The translations under genes were made by a program, and so were the position numbers. A DNA stretch of 34,158 nucleotides from a virus, in IMG/VR virus record IMGVR_UViG_3300032220_002257, positions 1 to 34,158 of that record; one strand, given 5' to 3'. Shown in pieces: positions 23,935-31,762 of the stretch. Below the pieces are notes generated by a model that was given only the letters and a program-made list of their open reading frames with translations, made no database searches and had not been told where the DNA came from. Position 1 is the first letter of the stretch; every line of letters begins with the position of its first letter.

Positions 23935-24591
23935 TTAATAAAAAGTACCACGACTTGGTGGCACCCATTTACCCATAATCTCAACATCTGAAGCTTCATT
24001 CAAATCTAATGGCATAGGCGGATAGGTTTTATTATCAGAAATTAATAGCAATGATCCATCCAGCTGACGCTGTATACGCTTAACCCAAAAATTCTCACCA
24101 TTACGAATCACATAAATAAAGCCATCAGTTAAAGATTTATCGCCCGTATTGATTAGTAAAGGCTCTTTATCTTGGATTGTTGGAAACATAGAGTCCCCAG
24201 TTGCATAAACGATTATTAAATCTTTCGCATAAAATCCATGTCTACTAAGCCAATCCTTTCTGAATGCTAGACGGCTTACAGGTGTTGCATCTCCACCACA
24301 AATTGATCCATGACCAGCCGAGATATCAACATCATAAACATTTACTAAATCAAACTCATCGATAAACGAAGACGAATTAGCTGCTTCCCTAGCATCATTT
24401 CCCAAAAGAATAAAAACAATATCAAAACCATGCTGTGCACAAAGTGTCAGCTTATCACTAGGAATAGCTGCACCACTTTCCCAACGTTTTATCGTTGATT
24501 CACTCACATCAATAAGATTAGCCAAGCCTTCTTGGCTCAGATTTAACCTCTTTCGCTCAGATTTAAATCTTTCAGAAGTTAAATTAGGCAT
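23935..24591 (-). CDS. CI/LexA-type phage repressor with S24 peptidase domain
   Basis: A 218-residue lysogeny repressor. Residues 5-60 form a Cro/CI-type HTH (LSQEGLANLIDVSESTIKRW). The C-terminal part is a self-cleaving S24 domain with Ser134 in GDSMFPT and Lys171 in FWVKRI. A plausible cleavage bond is Ala92-Gly93 (ISAGHGS). The repressor should therefore be inactivated by RecA during the SOS response. This differs from Mu c, which is not of this type. It is transcribed away from the early genes, with shared operators between. Confidence 0.93.
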   Translation of the reverse strand: MPNLTSERFKSERKRLNLSQEGLANLIDVSESTIKRWESGAAIPSDKLTLCAQHGFDIVFILLGNDAREAANSSSFIDEFDLVNVYDVDISAGHGSICGGDATPVSRLAFRKDWLSRHGFYAKDLIIVYATGDSMFPTIQDKEPLLINTGDKSLTDGFIYVIRNGENFWVKRIQRQLDGSLLLISDNKTYPPMPLDLNEASDVEIMGKWVPPSRGTFY

Positions 24592-24597
24592 AAATAG

Positions 24598-24621
24598 ACC
24601 TTAAATAAGTTGAAATAAGGT
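24598..24621. promoter_or_regulatory. Dyad at the early promoter -35, candidate repressor operator
   Basis: ACCTTA at 24598 and TAAGGT ending at 24621 are exact inverted arms 12 bases apart. They enclose the -35 box of the early promoter and lie just before the repressor start, where an autoregulating repressor would bind. Confidence 0.45.
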
Positions 24622-24638
24622 TATATATGGACTAATAT
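24610..24638 (+). promoter_or_regulatory. Early promoter (sigma-70 type)
   Basis: TTGAAA at 24610-24615 and TAATAT at 24633-24638 are separated by exactly 17 bases, a strong vegetative promoter pointing to the early genes. Transcription would begin near 24645. It needs no activator, so its control must come from the flanking operators. Confidence 0.75.
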
Positions 24639-24642
24639 CGGA

Positions 24643-24672
24643 TTAATAGGGTGCATATATGCACCAGTTTAA
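24643..24672 (-). promoter_or_regulatory. Candidate repressor promoter with 16-bp palindromic operator
   Basis: GGTGCATA followed by TATGCACC (24650-24665) is a perfect 16-bp palindrome. On the minus strand it lies in the spacer between TTAAAC (24667-24672) and TATTAA (24643-24648), 18 bases apart. On the plus strand it covers the first transcribed bases of the early promoter. Binding here could block both directions. The small Ner/Cro-like protein or the repressor is the likely ligand. Confidence 0.6.
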
Positions 24673-24692
24673 CCCCTATAGGAGTCCACAAA

Positions 24693-24908
24693 ATGACTAG
24701 TGAAGTTGCACTTACAAAAGCACAGGTCAAAAAGAACCTCAACGCTCAAGGCAAAACACTTAAACAGTTCGCGCTCGAAAACAACTTTGATCCGAATGAT
24801 GTCTATCGAGTAATGACGGGTGCTCGAAAAGGCTTTTACGGTAAAGGTCACGAGATCGCGGTTGCTTTAGGCTTAAAAGTTATTCCTAAACCAACAGAAA
24901 TAGATTAA
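24693..24908 (+). CDS. Small Ner/Cro-like DNA-binding protein
   Basis: A 71-residue basic protein, first gene of the early transcript. The centre KTLKQFALENNFDPNDVYRV is an HTH-like pair of helices, followed by a basic loop (GARKGFYGKGHE). It holds the place of Ner in Mu, a Cro-like protein that shuts off the repressor and later the early promoter. The frame is open from 24651, but that codon lies in the operator palindrome. The ATG at 24693 with GGAG eight bases upstream is the start. Confidence 0.75.
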   Translation: MTSEVALTKAQVKKNLNAQGKTLKQFALENNFDPNDVYRVMTGARKGFYGKGHEIAVALGLKVIPKPTEID

Positions 24909-24962
24909 CCGCTTTTTATCCTTTTTTTAACCCCTTTTTTAATAAATTTAGGAAAAAGTGTC

Positions 24963-25109
24963 ATGAATACTTTAACAGGGATCATATTTGCACTGATGGT
25001 TTTTGCATTTATGGGCTGGTGCCTCGCTGAAAACGACAACGAGATATTGCTACAAGAAAACAAAATTTTGTCCATTCAACTTGAGGGCATGAAGAATGAG
25101 CACCGTTAA
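24963..25109 (+). CDS. Small membrane protein, 48 residues
   Basis: A short gene with one transmembrane helix (TLTGIIFALMVFAFMGWCLA) and a charged tail ending NEHR. An AGGAAAAAG stretch lies a few bases upstream of the ATG. Its stop lies inside the next gene, whose ATG overlaps it by 14 bases, giving an operon-like arrangement. No family is recognised. Confidence 0.6.
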   Translation: MNTLTGIIFALMVFAFMGWCLAENDNEILLQENKILSIQLEGMKNEHR

Positions 25110-25386
25110 ATCAGCAGAAAAAGTTCTCAAAGTTTTAAAAGCTTTACGTGGGCATAGCTTACGAGGTCTAACGAATCAAGAACTAGCAAATCAACTTGGT
25201 GAATCACCAGCACAGATTCACCGTCAATTACAAACTCTTGTTGCTGAAGGCTTAGCCAAGCAAGAAGAAGACGGTTCATACACATTAGGCACAGCAGTAG
25301 TGCAGATTGCTAAAGCGCATGACAGCGAAATGGAACGTGCAAAGGCACGTATTGCTGAAATTGAACAACGCACTAGAGTTTTTTAA
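25096..25386 (+). CDS. IclR-type HTH protein without effector domain
   Basis: A 96-residue winged-helix protein equal to the N-terminal domain of IclR regulators: KVLKVLKALRGHSLRGLTNQ, then the recognition helix SPAQIHRQLQTLVAEG and the wing EDGSYTLG. A short C-terminal helix replaces the effector domain, so it probably does not sense a small molecule. Proteins of this kind are common early genes of BcepMu-type phages and may regulate transposition genes. The start overlaps the preceding small gene. Confidence 0.8.
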   Translation: MSTVKSAEKVLKVLKALRGHSLRGLTNQELANQLGESPAQIHRQLQTLVAEGLAKQEEDGSYTLGTAVVQIAKAHDSEMERAKARIAEIEQRTRVF

Positions 25387-25395
25387 GAGGTGGTT

Positions 25396-26301
25396 ATGGA
25401 TTTAGAACATGCAACAGAAGTAGTTCCTTCTGATTATGCCAAAAAAGTTGGCGGTTTAGCTGCCTCCCTTGGTTATGAAGGTGCATTAACTGTTGGTGCA
25501 CTTGAGGATGAAATTCGCTTTTATCAACAACGTTCAGTCGAAGCAGTATTAGAGCTTGGTAAACGCCTTTTAATTCTAAAAGAAATTACCCCTCATGGTG
25601 AGTTTAAACAACGTACAGAAATGCTGGGTTTTAGTTCCAGAATGGCACAAAAGTTTATGTCTGCGGTTTTGAAATTCTCAAAAGCGAATTCAAGTTCGCT
25701 TTTGGCAAAAGCTGGTAGTCAGACAAAAATTCTCGAATTAGTAATTTTAGATGATGATGAAATCGATGTCATTGAGCAAGGTGGAAGTGTTGGTGATGTC
25801 AATTTAGATAGCATTGAAACCATGTCTGTACGTGAGCTAAAAAAGGCTTTACGTGATGCAAAACAAAATGAAGAAAAAACAGCAGCAGACAAGGCTGCAA
25901 TTGAAGAAGTTGTCCGCAAAAAAGACGCAAAAATTAGCTCTATGGATGTCGAGCTAACCAAGCTCAAAAGCCCACCTGAAATCCAAAAACGTGAAGCAAC
26001 TGAAGCTGAGCAACTACGCCAACAGGCGTTGCAACTCATGCAAAAAGCTGTGCTTACATTTTTAGATGCAGCCAATCAATTCAATGCAGACATGAATGCT
26101 GCTGTTGAATCATGCATGGATTCGCTCGTAGTTGAACAATACGAAGCCAATATCCGTATGACCTACCAAAGCATGGCGCAACGTTGCAACGAAGCTGGAC
26201 TACCTATCGACTTTGCACAAATGGTCACACCAGACTGGCTGACTGAAGTGTTATTGGAAAATGAAACTCTAAACACTGAGCTTCAAGGAAGTGAGGCTTA
26301 A
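25396..26301 (+). CDS. DUF3102-family protein
   Basis: A 301-residue protein. Residues about 35-85 (VEAVLELGKRLLILKEITPHGEF) are a DUF3102 domain, also found in plasmid and phage proteins of unknown function. A long charged coiled coil follows at about residues 150-205 (MSVRELKKALRDAKQNEEKT), and the C-terminus is helical. It lies directly ahead of the transposase in a coupled operon, so a part in transposition complex assembly or replication is possible but not shown. The ATG at 25396 with AAGAGG five bases upstream is preferred to a GTG at 25390. Confidence 0.8.
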   Translation: MDLEHATEVVPSDYAKKVGGLAASLGYEGALTVGALEDEIRFYQQRSVEAVLELGKRLLILKEITPHGEFKQRTEMLGFSSRMAQKFMSAVLKFSKANSSSLLAKAGSQTKILELVILDDDEIDVIEQGGSVGDVNLDSIETMSVRELKKALRDAKQNEEKTAADKAAIEEVVRKKDAKISSMDVELTKLKSPPEIQKREATEAEQLRQQALQLMQKAVLTFLDAANQFNADMNAAVESCMDSLVVEQYEANIRMTYQSMAQRCNEAGLPIDFAQMVTPDWLTEVLLENETLNTELQGSEA

Positions 26302-26304
26302 ATC

Positions 26305-28071
26305 ATGGCTGCCAAAATAGATACTGTTGAATTGGCGCAAGCCGAATATTTAAAGGAAGTTAAGCAAAAACTGGAGACTTCAGGTTTTGGCAGCAAGGAT
26401 GAAATTGTTTCTGAAGCAGCGGCATTTTTGTCGATTGGACGCAATGAGCTATATCGCCGACTAAAAGCGATTGGTTACACCACTGGTCGCAAAACTCGAA
26501 GCGATAAAGGTAAAAGTGTAGTCGATGCTGATACAGCAAAGCTCATTGGAGGTTTGGTCTATGAGGCAACCCGTGCAAACGGTAAGCGTACAACCAGCAT
26601 CAAAGGTGCTTTGAAAATTGCACAGGCAAATGGCGTTGCACCCGATGTGAGTGCAGCAACCATTGGCAGACGCATGAAGCAAGAGCTATGTCATCCGACC
26701 ATGCTTGAAGCGCCAACACCGCATCAAAATCAACGCAGCTTACACCCAAACCATGTATGGCAGTTGGACGCATCAACTTGCATTTTGTTCTACCTTCCGA
26801 AAGAAGGTGGTGTGCGTGATATGCACCCTAGCGAGTTTAATAAGAACAAGCCAGAAAACATGAAACGTATTGAGAAAGACATGGTGACTCGCTATGTGAT
26901 CACGGATCACTACAGTGGCAATGTCTATCTTGAATATGTTCGCGGAAGTGAGTCAGCTCAAAACCTGATCAACATTATGCTGAATGCTATGCAGCGTCGG
27001 AACAATAACAATCCTATGCATGGCGTACCAATGATCATCTACACCGACAAAGGTAGTGCGATGACCAGTGGCTTATTTACGAATTTGCTTGATCGTTTGG
27101 ATATCCAAATTATTGACCACGCTAAAGGCAATGCACGCGCTAAAGGTCAGGTTGAGAAGCACCAAGACATTATCGAATGCGAGTTTGAAGGCCGTATTAA
27201 ATACATGAAAGACAAGATTACAACCTTGTCTCAGCTCAATGCCTTCGCATCAAAATGGACTGCTCATTTTAATGAGACCAGCATCCATTCTCGTACAGGT
27301 AAAACTCGTAATGCTGTGTGGCAAACAATCAAGCCTGAGCAATTGCGAATCGCTCCACCTATCGACCTATGTAAAGAACTGGTAACAACGAAACCTGAAT
27401 CTAAAACGGTTACAGGCAATTTACGTGTGAAGCACACAATCAACGGATATGGCTCTTATGAATATGATGTAAGTCATGTATGGGGCGTGCATGTCAAAGC
27501 AAAATTTGATGTGGTAGTGAATCCATTCCGCGCACCTTGCATTGACCTAATAGGTACAGATGAACATGGCAATCCAATGGTCTACACCATTGAACCTGAT
27601 CAAATGGATTTAATCGGTGGTTGGAATGAATCAGCAACAATCATTGGTGAAACACCACGCGCCAAGGCTGACAGCCAACTGGATAAGGTGCGTAAAGAAA
27701 TTCGCCAAAAAGCATACAACGTCAACACAGATGAAGAAGTTGAAAAAGCCATCAAACAACGTAAAGGCGCTTTCTCTCACATCATTGACCCGATGGCAGA
27801 TGTAAATCAAACGGTAGTACCTGATTACTTGCCACGAGCTGGTGAGCAAATGACCACGCCTGATCAACGTCGTCAAGTTGCACCAGTCAATTTAATCCAA
27901 GCAGCAAAACAAATTCGAGGCGTTGTCGGTGATCTATGGACACACGACCACTATAAAGCACTTCAAAAATCATTCCCTACGGGTGAAGTGCCTCAAGAAG
28001 TCATTCCAGAAATCATTGCTGGCATCCAAAACGAATCCACGAAACCTAAATTACGTGTGGTTGGAGAGTAA
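26305..28071 (+). CDS. DDE transposase A (Mu/Tn552-type integrase core)
   Basis: A 588-residue transposase that cuts and joins the phage ends. Residues about 30-65 and 75-130 are HTH segments for end binding. The rve catalytic core has Asp155 (VWQLDAST), Asp248 (IIYTDKGSA) and Glu284 (GQVEKHQ), with exactly 35 residues between the second Asp and Glu, so the catalytic triad is complete. A beta-barrel-like domain follows, then a C-terminal region likely to contact the B ATPase. Length and partner match the BcepMu TnpA group, related to Tn552 and IS1604, and not Mu A itself. It lies directly upstream of the B ATPase. Confidence 0.93.
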   Translation: MAAKIDTVELAQAEYLKEVKQKLETSGFGSKDEIVSEAAAFLSIGRNELYRRLKAIGYTTGRKTRSDKGKSVVDADTAKLIGGLVYEATRANGKRTTSIKGALKIAQANGVAPDVSAATIGRRMKQELCHPTMLEAPTPHQNQRSLHPNHVWQLDASTCILFYLPKEGGVRDMHPSEFNKNKPENMKRIEKDMVTRYVITDHYSGNVYLEYVRGSESAQNLINIMLNAMQRRNNNNPMHGVPMIIYTDKGSAMTSGLFTNLLDRLDIQIIDHAKGNARAKGQVEKHQDIIECEFEGRIKYMKDKITTLSQLNAFASKWTAHFNETSIHSRTGKTRNAVWQTIKPEQLRIAPPIDLCKELVTTKPESKTVTGNLRVKHTINGYGSYEYDVSHVWGVHVKAKFDVVVNPFRAPCIDLIGTDEHGNPMVYTIEPDQMDLIGGWNESATIIGETPRAKADSQLDKVRKEIRQKAYNVNTDEEVEKAIKQRKGAFSHIIDPMADVNQTVVPDYLPRAGEQMTTPDQRRQVAPVNLIQAAKQIRGVVGDLWTHDHYKALQKSFPTGEVPQEVIPEIIAGIQNESTKPKLRVVGE

Positions 28072-28073
28072 TC

Positions 28074-29258
28074 ATGAGCGCATTAAAACAACTGCTTAAA
28101 CAACACAACGTTGCACAAAGCTCACTCTGTAAACCACTAGGAGTCAGCACAGCAACGGTCAATATTTTTGTCAATCACGGTCAACGACCAAAAAAGAACC
28201 CTGACCAATTCCAGTCAAAGTTCATTGAACTTTTGGAAGCTAAAGGAATTGCCTCAGATCATATTTCACAAGCATTAACTGCTGCACAGACTCACACCAA
28301 TAACGACCAAGCCTTGGACAGTGAGTGTGCAGCAGACCCATCAGAGGACGAGCAACTTATGCTACTACGTAAACAGACCCTAACACCAGCAGCCAAGAAA
28401 CACTTCAAGCTGTTCAAGAACCCATTCACTGAAAACATCCGTAGTTCAGATGAATTATTTATCAATGCCGACATTAATTATGTCAGCGAATCAATGTGGC
28501 AAGTCATTAAAGGAAACTCTTCCTTTATTGCGGTTGTCGGTCAGTCAGGATCAGGTAAGTCAACTCTACGTCGTGGGCAAATTGACCGCATTGAACGTGA
28601 GCGTGAACCAGTCATCGTGATTGAGCCTTATGTGCTTGCAACTGAAGAGAACGATATTAAAGGTAAAACCCTTAAATCACTTCATATTGCTGAAGCGATA
28701 TTGGCCGCTTTAGCACCAAGTACCAATGCAAAACGTTCACCTGAAGCACGCTTTCGTCAAATCCATGAATTACTCAAAGAGAGCATGCGTGCTGGACATC
28801 GTCATGTATTGATCATCGAAGAAGCGCAAAGCCTACCAATCCCTACACTGAAGCATCTCAAGCGATTCCTTGAGCTTGAAAATGGCTTCACACCTTTAAT
28901 CAACATCATTTTGATTGGACAAGACGAACTCAAAATCAAGCTTGCTGAGAACAATCCAGAAGTACGTGAAGTCGTACAGCGTTGTGAAATTGTCACGCTT
29001 GAACCGTTCACACAAACCAGCCTTGTTGATTACCTCAAACACCGCTGTAAGTCGGTAGATCGCAAGCTTGAGGACTTTATTGATGAATCTGGACTTGATG
29101 CTATCTGCACCAAACTCACTCGCAACGTAGGCCGCAAAAATCAGCATGAAAGTCTTTTATACCCTCTAGCTGTAGGCAACTTGATCACAGGTGCAATGAA
29201 TGTTGCAGCTGAGTTAGGTGCACCAGTAATCACTGGTGATTTAGTGATGGAGGTGTAA
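28074..29258 (+). CDS. AAA+ ATPase transposition protein B (MuB/TnsC-like)
   Basis: A 394-residue target-selection ATPase. Residues 1-60 are an HTH (NVAQSSLCKPLGVSTATVN), as in MuB. Walker A is GQSGSGKS at 156-163 and Walker B VLIIEEAQ at 245-252. Sensor-type residues follow in INIILIGQDEL. It would form filaments on target DNA, attract the A transposase and give target immunity. It sits two bases after the transposase gene, with an SD at GGAG. Confidence 0.92.
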   Translation: MSALKQLLKQHNVAQSSLCKPLGVSTATVNIFVNHGQRPKKNPDQFQSKFIELLEAKGIASDHISQALTAAQTHTNNDQALDSECAADPSEDEQLMLLRKQTLTPAAKKHFKLFKNPFTENIRSSDELFINADINYVSESMWQVIKGNSSFIAVVGQSGSGKSTLRRGQIDRIEREREPVIVIEPYVLATEENDIKGKTLKSLHIAEAILAALAPSTNAKRSPEARFRQIHELLKESMRAGHRHVLIIEEAQSLPIPTLKHLKRFLELENGFTPLINIILIGQDELKIKLAENNPEVREVVQRCEIVTLEPFTQTSLVDYLKHRCKSVDRKLEDFIDESGLDAICTKLTRNVGRKNQHESLLYPLAVGNLITGAMNVAAELGAPVITGDLVMEV

Positions 29259-29261
29259 CTG

Positions 29262-29474
29262 ATGGCTGATTTTGCAGACGTAGCAGCAGACATTGCTCAA
29301 ACCGATTTAGACCACGCTTTGCACAATGCAAAGCGAGTGGAATTTACAAGCTACTTCGATTGCGAAGAATGCGGTACAGAAATTCCAGAACAACGACGCA
29401 GACTTGGCAGCGTGACTTTGTGCATTGGTTGCCAGACTGCTTTTGAAGCAAAACAAAAACATTTCAGAGGCTAA
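29262..29474 (+). CDS. TraR/DksA-type zinc finger protein
   Basis: A 70-residue protein with a C4 zinc finger at Cys34, Cys37, Cys54 and Cys57 (DCEECG then LCIGC), preceded by a short acidic helix containing DxxxD-like acidic residues. Small TraR/DksA proteins bind RNA polymerase through the secondary channel and alter promoter use without ppGpp, so this could shift host transcription early in infection. Length is close to F-plasmid TraR. A strong GGAGG precedes the ATG. Confidence 0.85.
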   Translation: MADFADVAADIAQTDLDHALHNAKRVEFTSYFDCEECGTEIPEQRRRLGSVTLCIGCQTAFEAKQKHFRG

Positions 29475-29478
29475 CACG

Positions 29479-29676
29479 ATGAAAAAGAATAATTCTCAAA
29501 ATGAAAAACGAGCACAGTTTTCCAAAGATTTGGACAAGTTGATTAGTGGTGACTATGTCCTTGTGCCGAAAGAGCCAACGGCTGAAATGGAACGAGCTGG
29601 AATTGGAATTGTCGGATTTAGAGCCAGATCAGCTTATAAGGCAATGATTTCTGCTGCTGAAGGAGCAAATGCATGA
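29479..29676 (+). CDS. Small hypothetical protein, 65 residues
   Basis: Starts at the ATG at 29479, after an upstream open stretch that overlaps the zinc-finger gene and is not needed. The segment DYVLVPKEPTAEMERAG is a motif found in many small phage proteins of unknown function. The protein is basic and probably helical at both ends. It ends inside the start of the next gene. Confidence 0.6.
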   Translation: MKKNNSQNEKRAQFSKDLDKLISGDYVLVPKEPTAEMERAGIGIVGFRARSAYKAMISAAEGANA

Positions 29677-30368
29677 AAACTAGATGCCCAGCTTGCGGAG
29701 CAACTTGCAGTCTTGATGCATTGCTTGGTCATAGTGATGCAAGTAAAGCATTTGTTTCAGCACTCAGCGTTACTGGTGATTTACAACACCCATTGATCAA
29801 GTACTTGGCAATGTTTCGTTCTGAAAGCCGCGACCTGACTTTTGAACGTACAGCCAAACTAATCAGCGAAATTGCGCCTGATATTACGGCAAAGGAAATC
29901 AAACGAGGTCATCACACCTATCCAGCGCCACGCGCTGCGTGGGTGTGGGCAATCGCAACAATGCTAGAACGTCGAGATCAAGGCAAGCTTCAACTGCCAC
30001 TCAAAAATCACGGCTATCTATATGAAGTCATCACTTCATTTAAACCTGAATATGTACCAGCTCAAGATGCTACTCCACGCCACGGATTATCACGCACAAA
30101 AACCGAATCTGAGCGTGCTGCGGATCAAGCTGAGCACGAACGCCAGAAGCATGAGCGTCCAGCTTTCTCTCTTTCGGAACTGATCAATAAAACCAATGCC
30201 GAACGCAAAGAGATCGAACAAAGCTCACTTAAAAACATCCCACCAGAGCAATTGTTTGCGCATGTCGTTCAGAACAAACGTGATGGTGAAACCCACAAAC
30301 AATGCTTTGACCGCTTAAAAGCGGCTGAACTTGCACAAGAACCAACAACTCAAGGAGCTACACAATGA
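29673..30368 (+). CDS. Early protein with N-terminal zinc-ribbon-like motif
   Basis: A 231-residue protein. It begins with CPACGATC (Cys5, Cys8, Cys12), a half zinc ribbon, and has a central helical domain (SRDLTFERTAKLISEIAPDI, APRAAWVWAIATMLERRDQG) and a charged C-terminal part rich in Glu and Arg. Similar proteins occur in the early operons of Mu-like phages, but I know of no assigned function. DNA or RNA binding is possible. It overlaps both neighbours by four bases. Confidence 0.65.
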   Translation: MKTRCPACGATCSLDALLGHSDASKAFVSALSVTGDLQHPLIKYLAMFRSESRDLTFERTAKLISEIAPDITAKEIKRGHHTYPAPRAAWVWAIATMLERRDQGKLQLPLKNHGYLYEVITSFKPEYVPAQDATPRHGLSRTKTESERAADQAEHERQKHERPAFSLSELINKTNAERKEIEQSSLKNIPPEQLFAHVVQNKRDGETHKQCFDRLKAAELAQEPTTQGATQ

Positions 30369-30982
30369 CAACTCACACCAAACCAGAAGGTTTTTGGGAA
30401 AACGCACAAGGTGCATTTGTTCCTGAAGCGAATGTCAAAGAAATTGACAAATTACGTGATCAAACCGTTCGCAAGCTTTTTGAAAAAGTATATGAAATCC
30501 ATGAACTTTTGAAGGATTTCAAAATTCAAGGCTTCGAAGAGGTAGCAAGCTTTTGCGCCATTTCAGCAGATCAATATGGCGTAACCGTTGGAGGCGGTAA
30601 AGGCAATGTCACCCTTCATAGCTACGACGGACGTTTAAAAATCCAGCGCAATATCGCGCAGACCATCAACTTTGATGAACGTCTTCAGGCTGCCAAAGAA
30701 CTGATTGATCAGTGTCTTGAAGAATGGACTGAAGGCAGCCGTGACGAAATCAAAGTAATCATCAATAACGCTTTTAACGTAGACAAAAAAGGAGAAATCA
30801 GCACTACCAAAGTACTCGGACTCAAAAAAATTGAAATCAATCACCCGAAATGGAAGCAAGCAATGCAAGCCATTTCGGACAGCATCAACATTATCGGCAG
30901 CAAAGCTTACTTGCGCTTTTACAACCGTGATGACGCAACTGGTGGCTACTTACCACTATCACTCGACATCGCATCCATTTAA
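30365..30982 (+). CDS. DUF3164-family protein
   Basis: A 205-residue protein of the DUF3164 family (often mislabelled as sulfate transporter). Typical segments are a FWENAQGAFVPEANVKEIDK start and LIDQCLEEWTEGSRDEIKVI followed by NNAFNVDKKGEIS. It has no transmembrane segment. The family is common in early operons of Mu-like phages; a nucleic-acid role is suspected but not proved. An SD GGAG lies seven bases before the ATG. Confidence 0.82.
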   Translation: MTTHTKPEGFWENAQGAFVPEANVKEIDKLRDQTVRKLFEKVYEIHELLKDFKIQGFEEVASFCAISADQYGVTVGGGKGNVTLHSYDGRLKIQRNIAQTINFDERLQAAKELIDQCLEEWTEGSRDEIKVIINNAFNVDKKGEISTTKVLGLKKIEINHPKWKQAMQAISDSINIIGSKAYLRFYNRDDATGGYLPLSLDIASI

Positions 30983-30992
30983 AGGCTTAGCA

Positions 30993-31124
30993 ATGAAAGA
31001 ACTTTCTATTGCAATTGTTACCTGTGGATTTATCGCAGGAAGTTTACACACAACAGGCTGGCCAGAATTTTTATATGTGCTTTTTGCAATTCTGACAGCT
31101 AGTTCAACTCACTTAAAAGGTTAA
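30993..31124 (+). CDS. Small hydrophobic protein, 43 residues
   Basis: A short gene with two hydrophobic stretches (LSIAIVTCGFIAGSL and FLYVLFAILTAS), so probably a small membrane protein. It lies in the gap between the DUF3164 and HU genes, ten bases after the former's stop and six before the latter's start. A weak AAAGG is upstream of the ATG. A longer frame from 30831 overlaps DUF3164 and is unlikely to be used. Confidence 0.5.
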   Translation: MKELSIAIVTCGFIAGSLHTTGWPEFLYVLFAILTASSTHLKG

Positions 31125-31130
31125 TACACC

Positions 31131-31403
31131 ATGAATAAATCAGAACTTATCAACCACATCGCGGCTTCAGCGGGCATTTCAAAAACTCAAGCAACAGCTG
31201 CTCTTCAGGCAGTTGAAACAGGTGTCATTGATACCTTGGCAAGTGGCGGTCAAGTCACACTCACAGGCTTTGGAACATTCAAAGTAAATGAACGCGCAGC
31301 GCGAATTGGCCGTAACCCGAAAACGGGTGAAGAACTTCAAATTGCAGCCTCAAAAGTACCGACGTTCAAAGCTGGCAAAGCACTTAAAGAGGCTGTGAAT
31401 TAA
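31131..31403 (+). CDS. HU-family DNA-bending protein
   Basis: A 90-residue histone-like protein with all HU features: [20 protein letters not shown], the conserved LTGFGTFKV, and the arm RNPKTGEEL followed by [15 protein letters not shown]. In Mu, host HU is needed to build the transpososome. A phage-encoded copy in the transposition operon could supply that need or organise phage DNA. Its last base is the first base of the next ATG (overlap TAATG). Confidence 0.92.
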   Translation: MNKSELINHIAASAGISKTQATAALQAVETGVIDTLASGGQVTLTGFGTFKVNERAARIGRNPKTGEELQIAASKVPTFKAGKALKEAVN

Positions 31404-31687
31404 TGGAAAATCAACACCAAAAAATCAAAGGCTACCGTGACCTTTCTCAGCTAGAAATTGACTTGATGAATGAAATCAAAACTCATGGGACTGCATTAGA
31501 AAGTCTTATTGGAAAAATCGACCATCACCTTTTGAGTTTAGCGAAAGCTGCTCATGACGGAGATGATCAATTACAGCAACATCTTTGGAAAACAGAACCT
31601 AACCAATGGTCAGCTATTGCTAAAGCTCATTTACAGCAAGGCTTGATGGCATTAACTCGTGCTGTAGCTCAACCAACCAATTTCTAA
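31403..31687 (+). CDS. acb2: Acb2/Tad1-domain anti-CBASS protein
   Basis: A 94-residue protein of the family formerly DUF7681 and now named for Acb2/Tad1. Family members bind cyclic oligonucleotide signals and so block CBASS (and related) abortive immunity. The family pattern is clear: IKGYRDLSQLEIDLMNEIK at 8-26 and, at the end, IAKAHLQQGLMALTRAVAQP. From memory, Tyr11 and Lys26 are ligand residues in Acb2 of Pseudomonas phage PaMx33; here Tyr11 and Lys26 occur at the same positions. It is expressed with early genes, as an antidefence protein should be. The family call is strong; activity is not tested. Confidence 0.85.
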   Translation: MENQHQKIKGYRDLSQLEIDLMNEIKTHGTALESLIGKIDHHLLSLAKAAHDGDDQLQQHLWKTEPNQWSAIAKAHLQQGLMALTRAVAQPTNF

Positions 31688-31692
31688 GCGAA

Positions 31693-31735
31693 ACACAGGC
31701 ATCCGTGCCTGTGTCTGCCAGTCGTCGTGGACTGG
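31693..31735 (+). promoter_or_regulatory. Two adjacent hairpins after the acb2-like gene
   Basis: ACACAGGCA and TGCCTGTGT (31693-31714) form a 9-bp perfect stem with loop TCCG. CCAGTC and GACTGG (31718-31735) form a second 6-bp stem. There is no T-run, so this is not a standard terminator. It may stabilise the upstream mRNA, pause RNA polymerase, or be part of a small structured RNA in the 75-base gap before the next gene. Confidence 0.6.
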
Positions 31736-31762
31736 TACTGACGAGCAGCGAGGATTTAAAAA

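Noticed and set aside
24014-24029. A sequence resembling the late repeat (ATAGGCGGATAGGTTT)
   Set aside because: It lies inside the repressor coding region, lacks the palindromic GGAA..TTCC core and is explained by codons; counted as chance.
30831-31124. 97-codon frame overlapping the DUF3164 gene
   Set aside because: Only its last 43 codons, after the DUF3164 stop, look like a gene; the long version would be an unlikely 150-base overlap.
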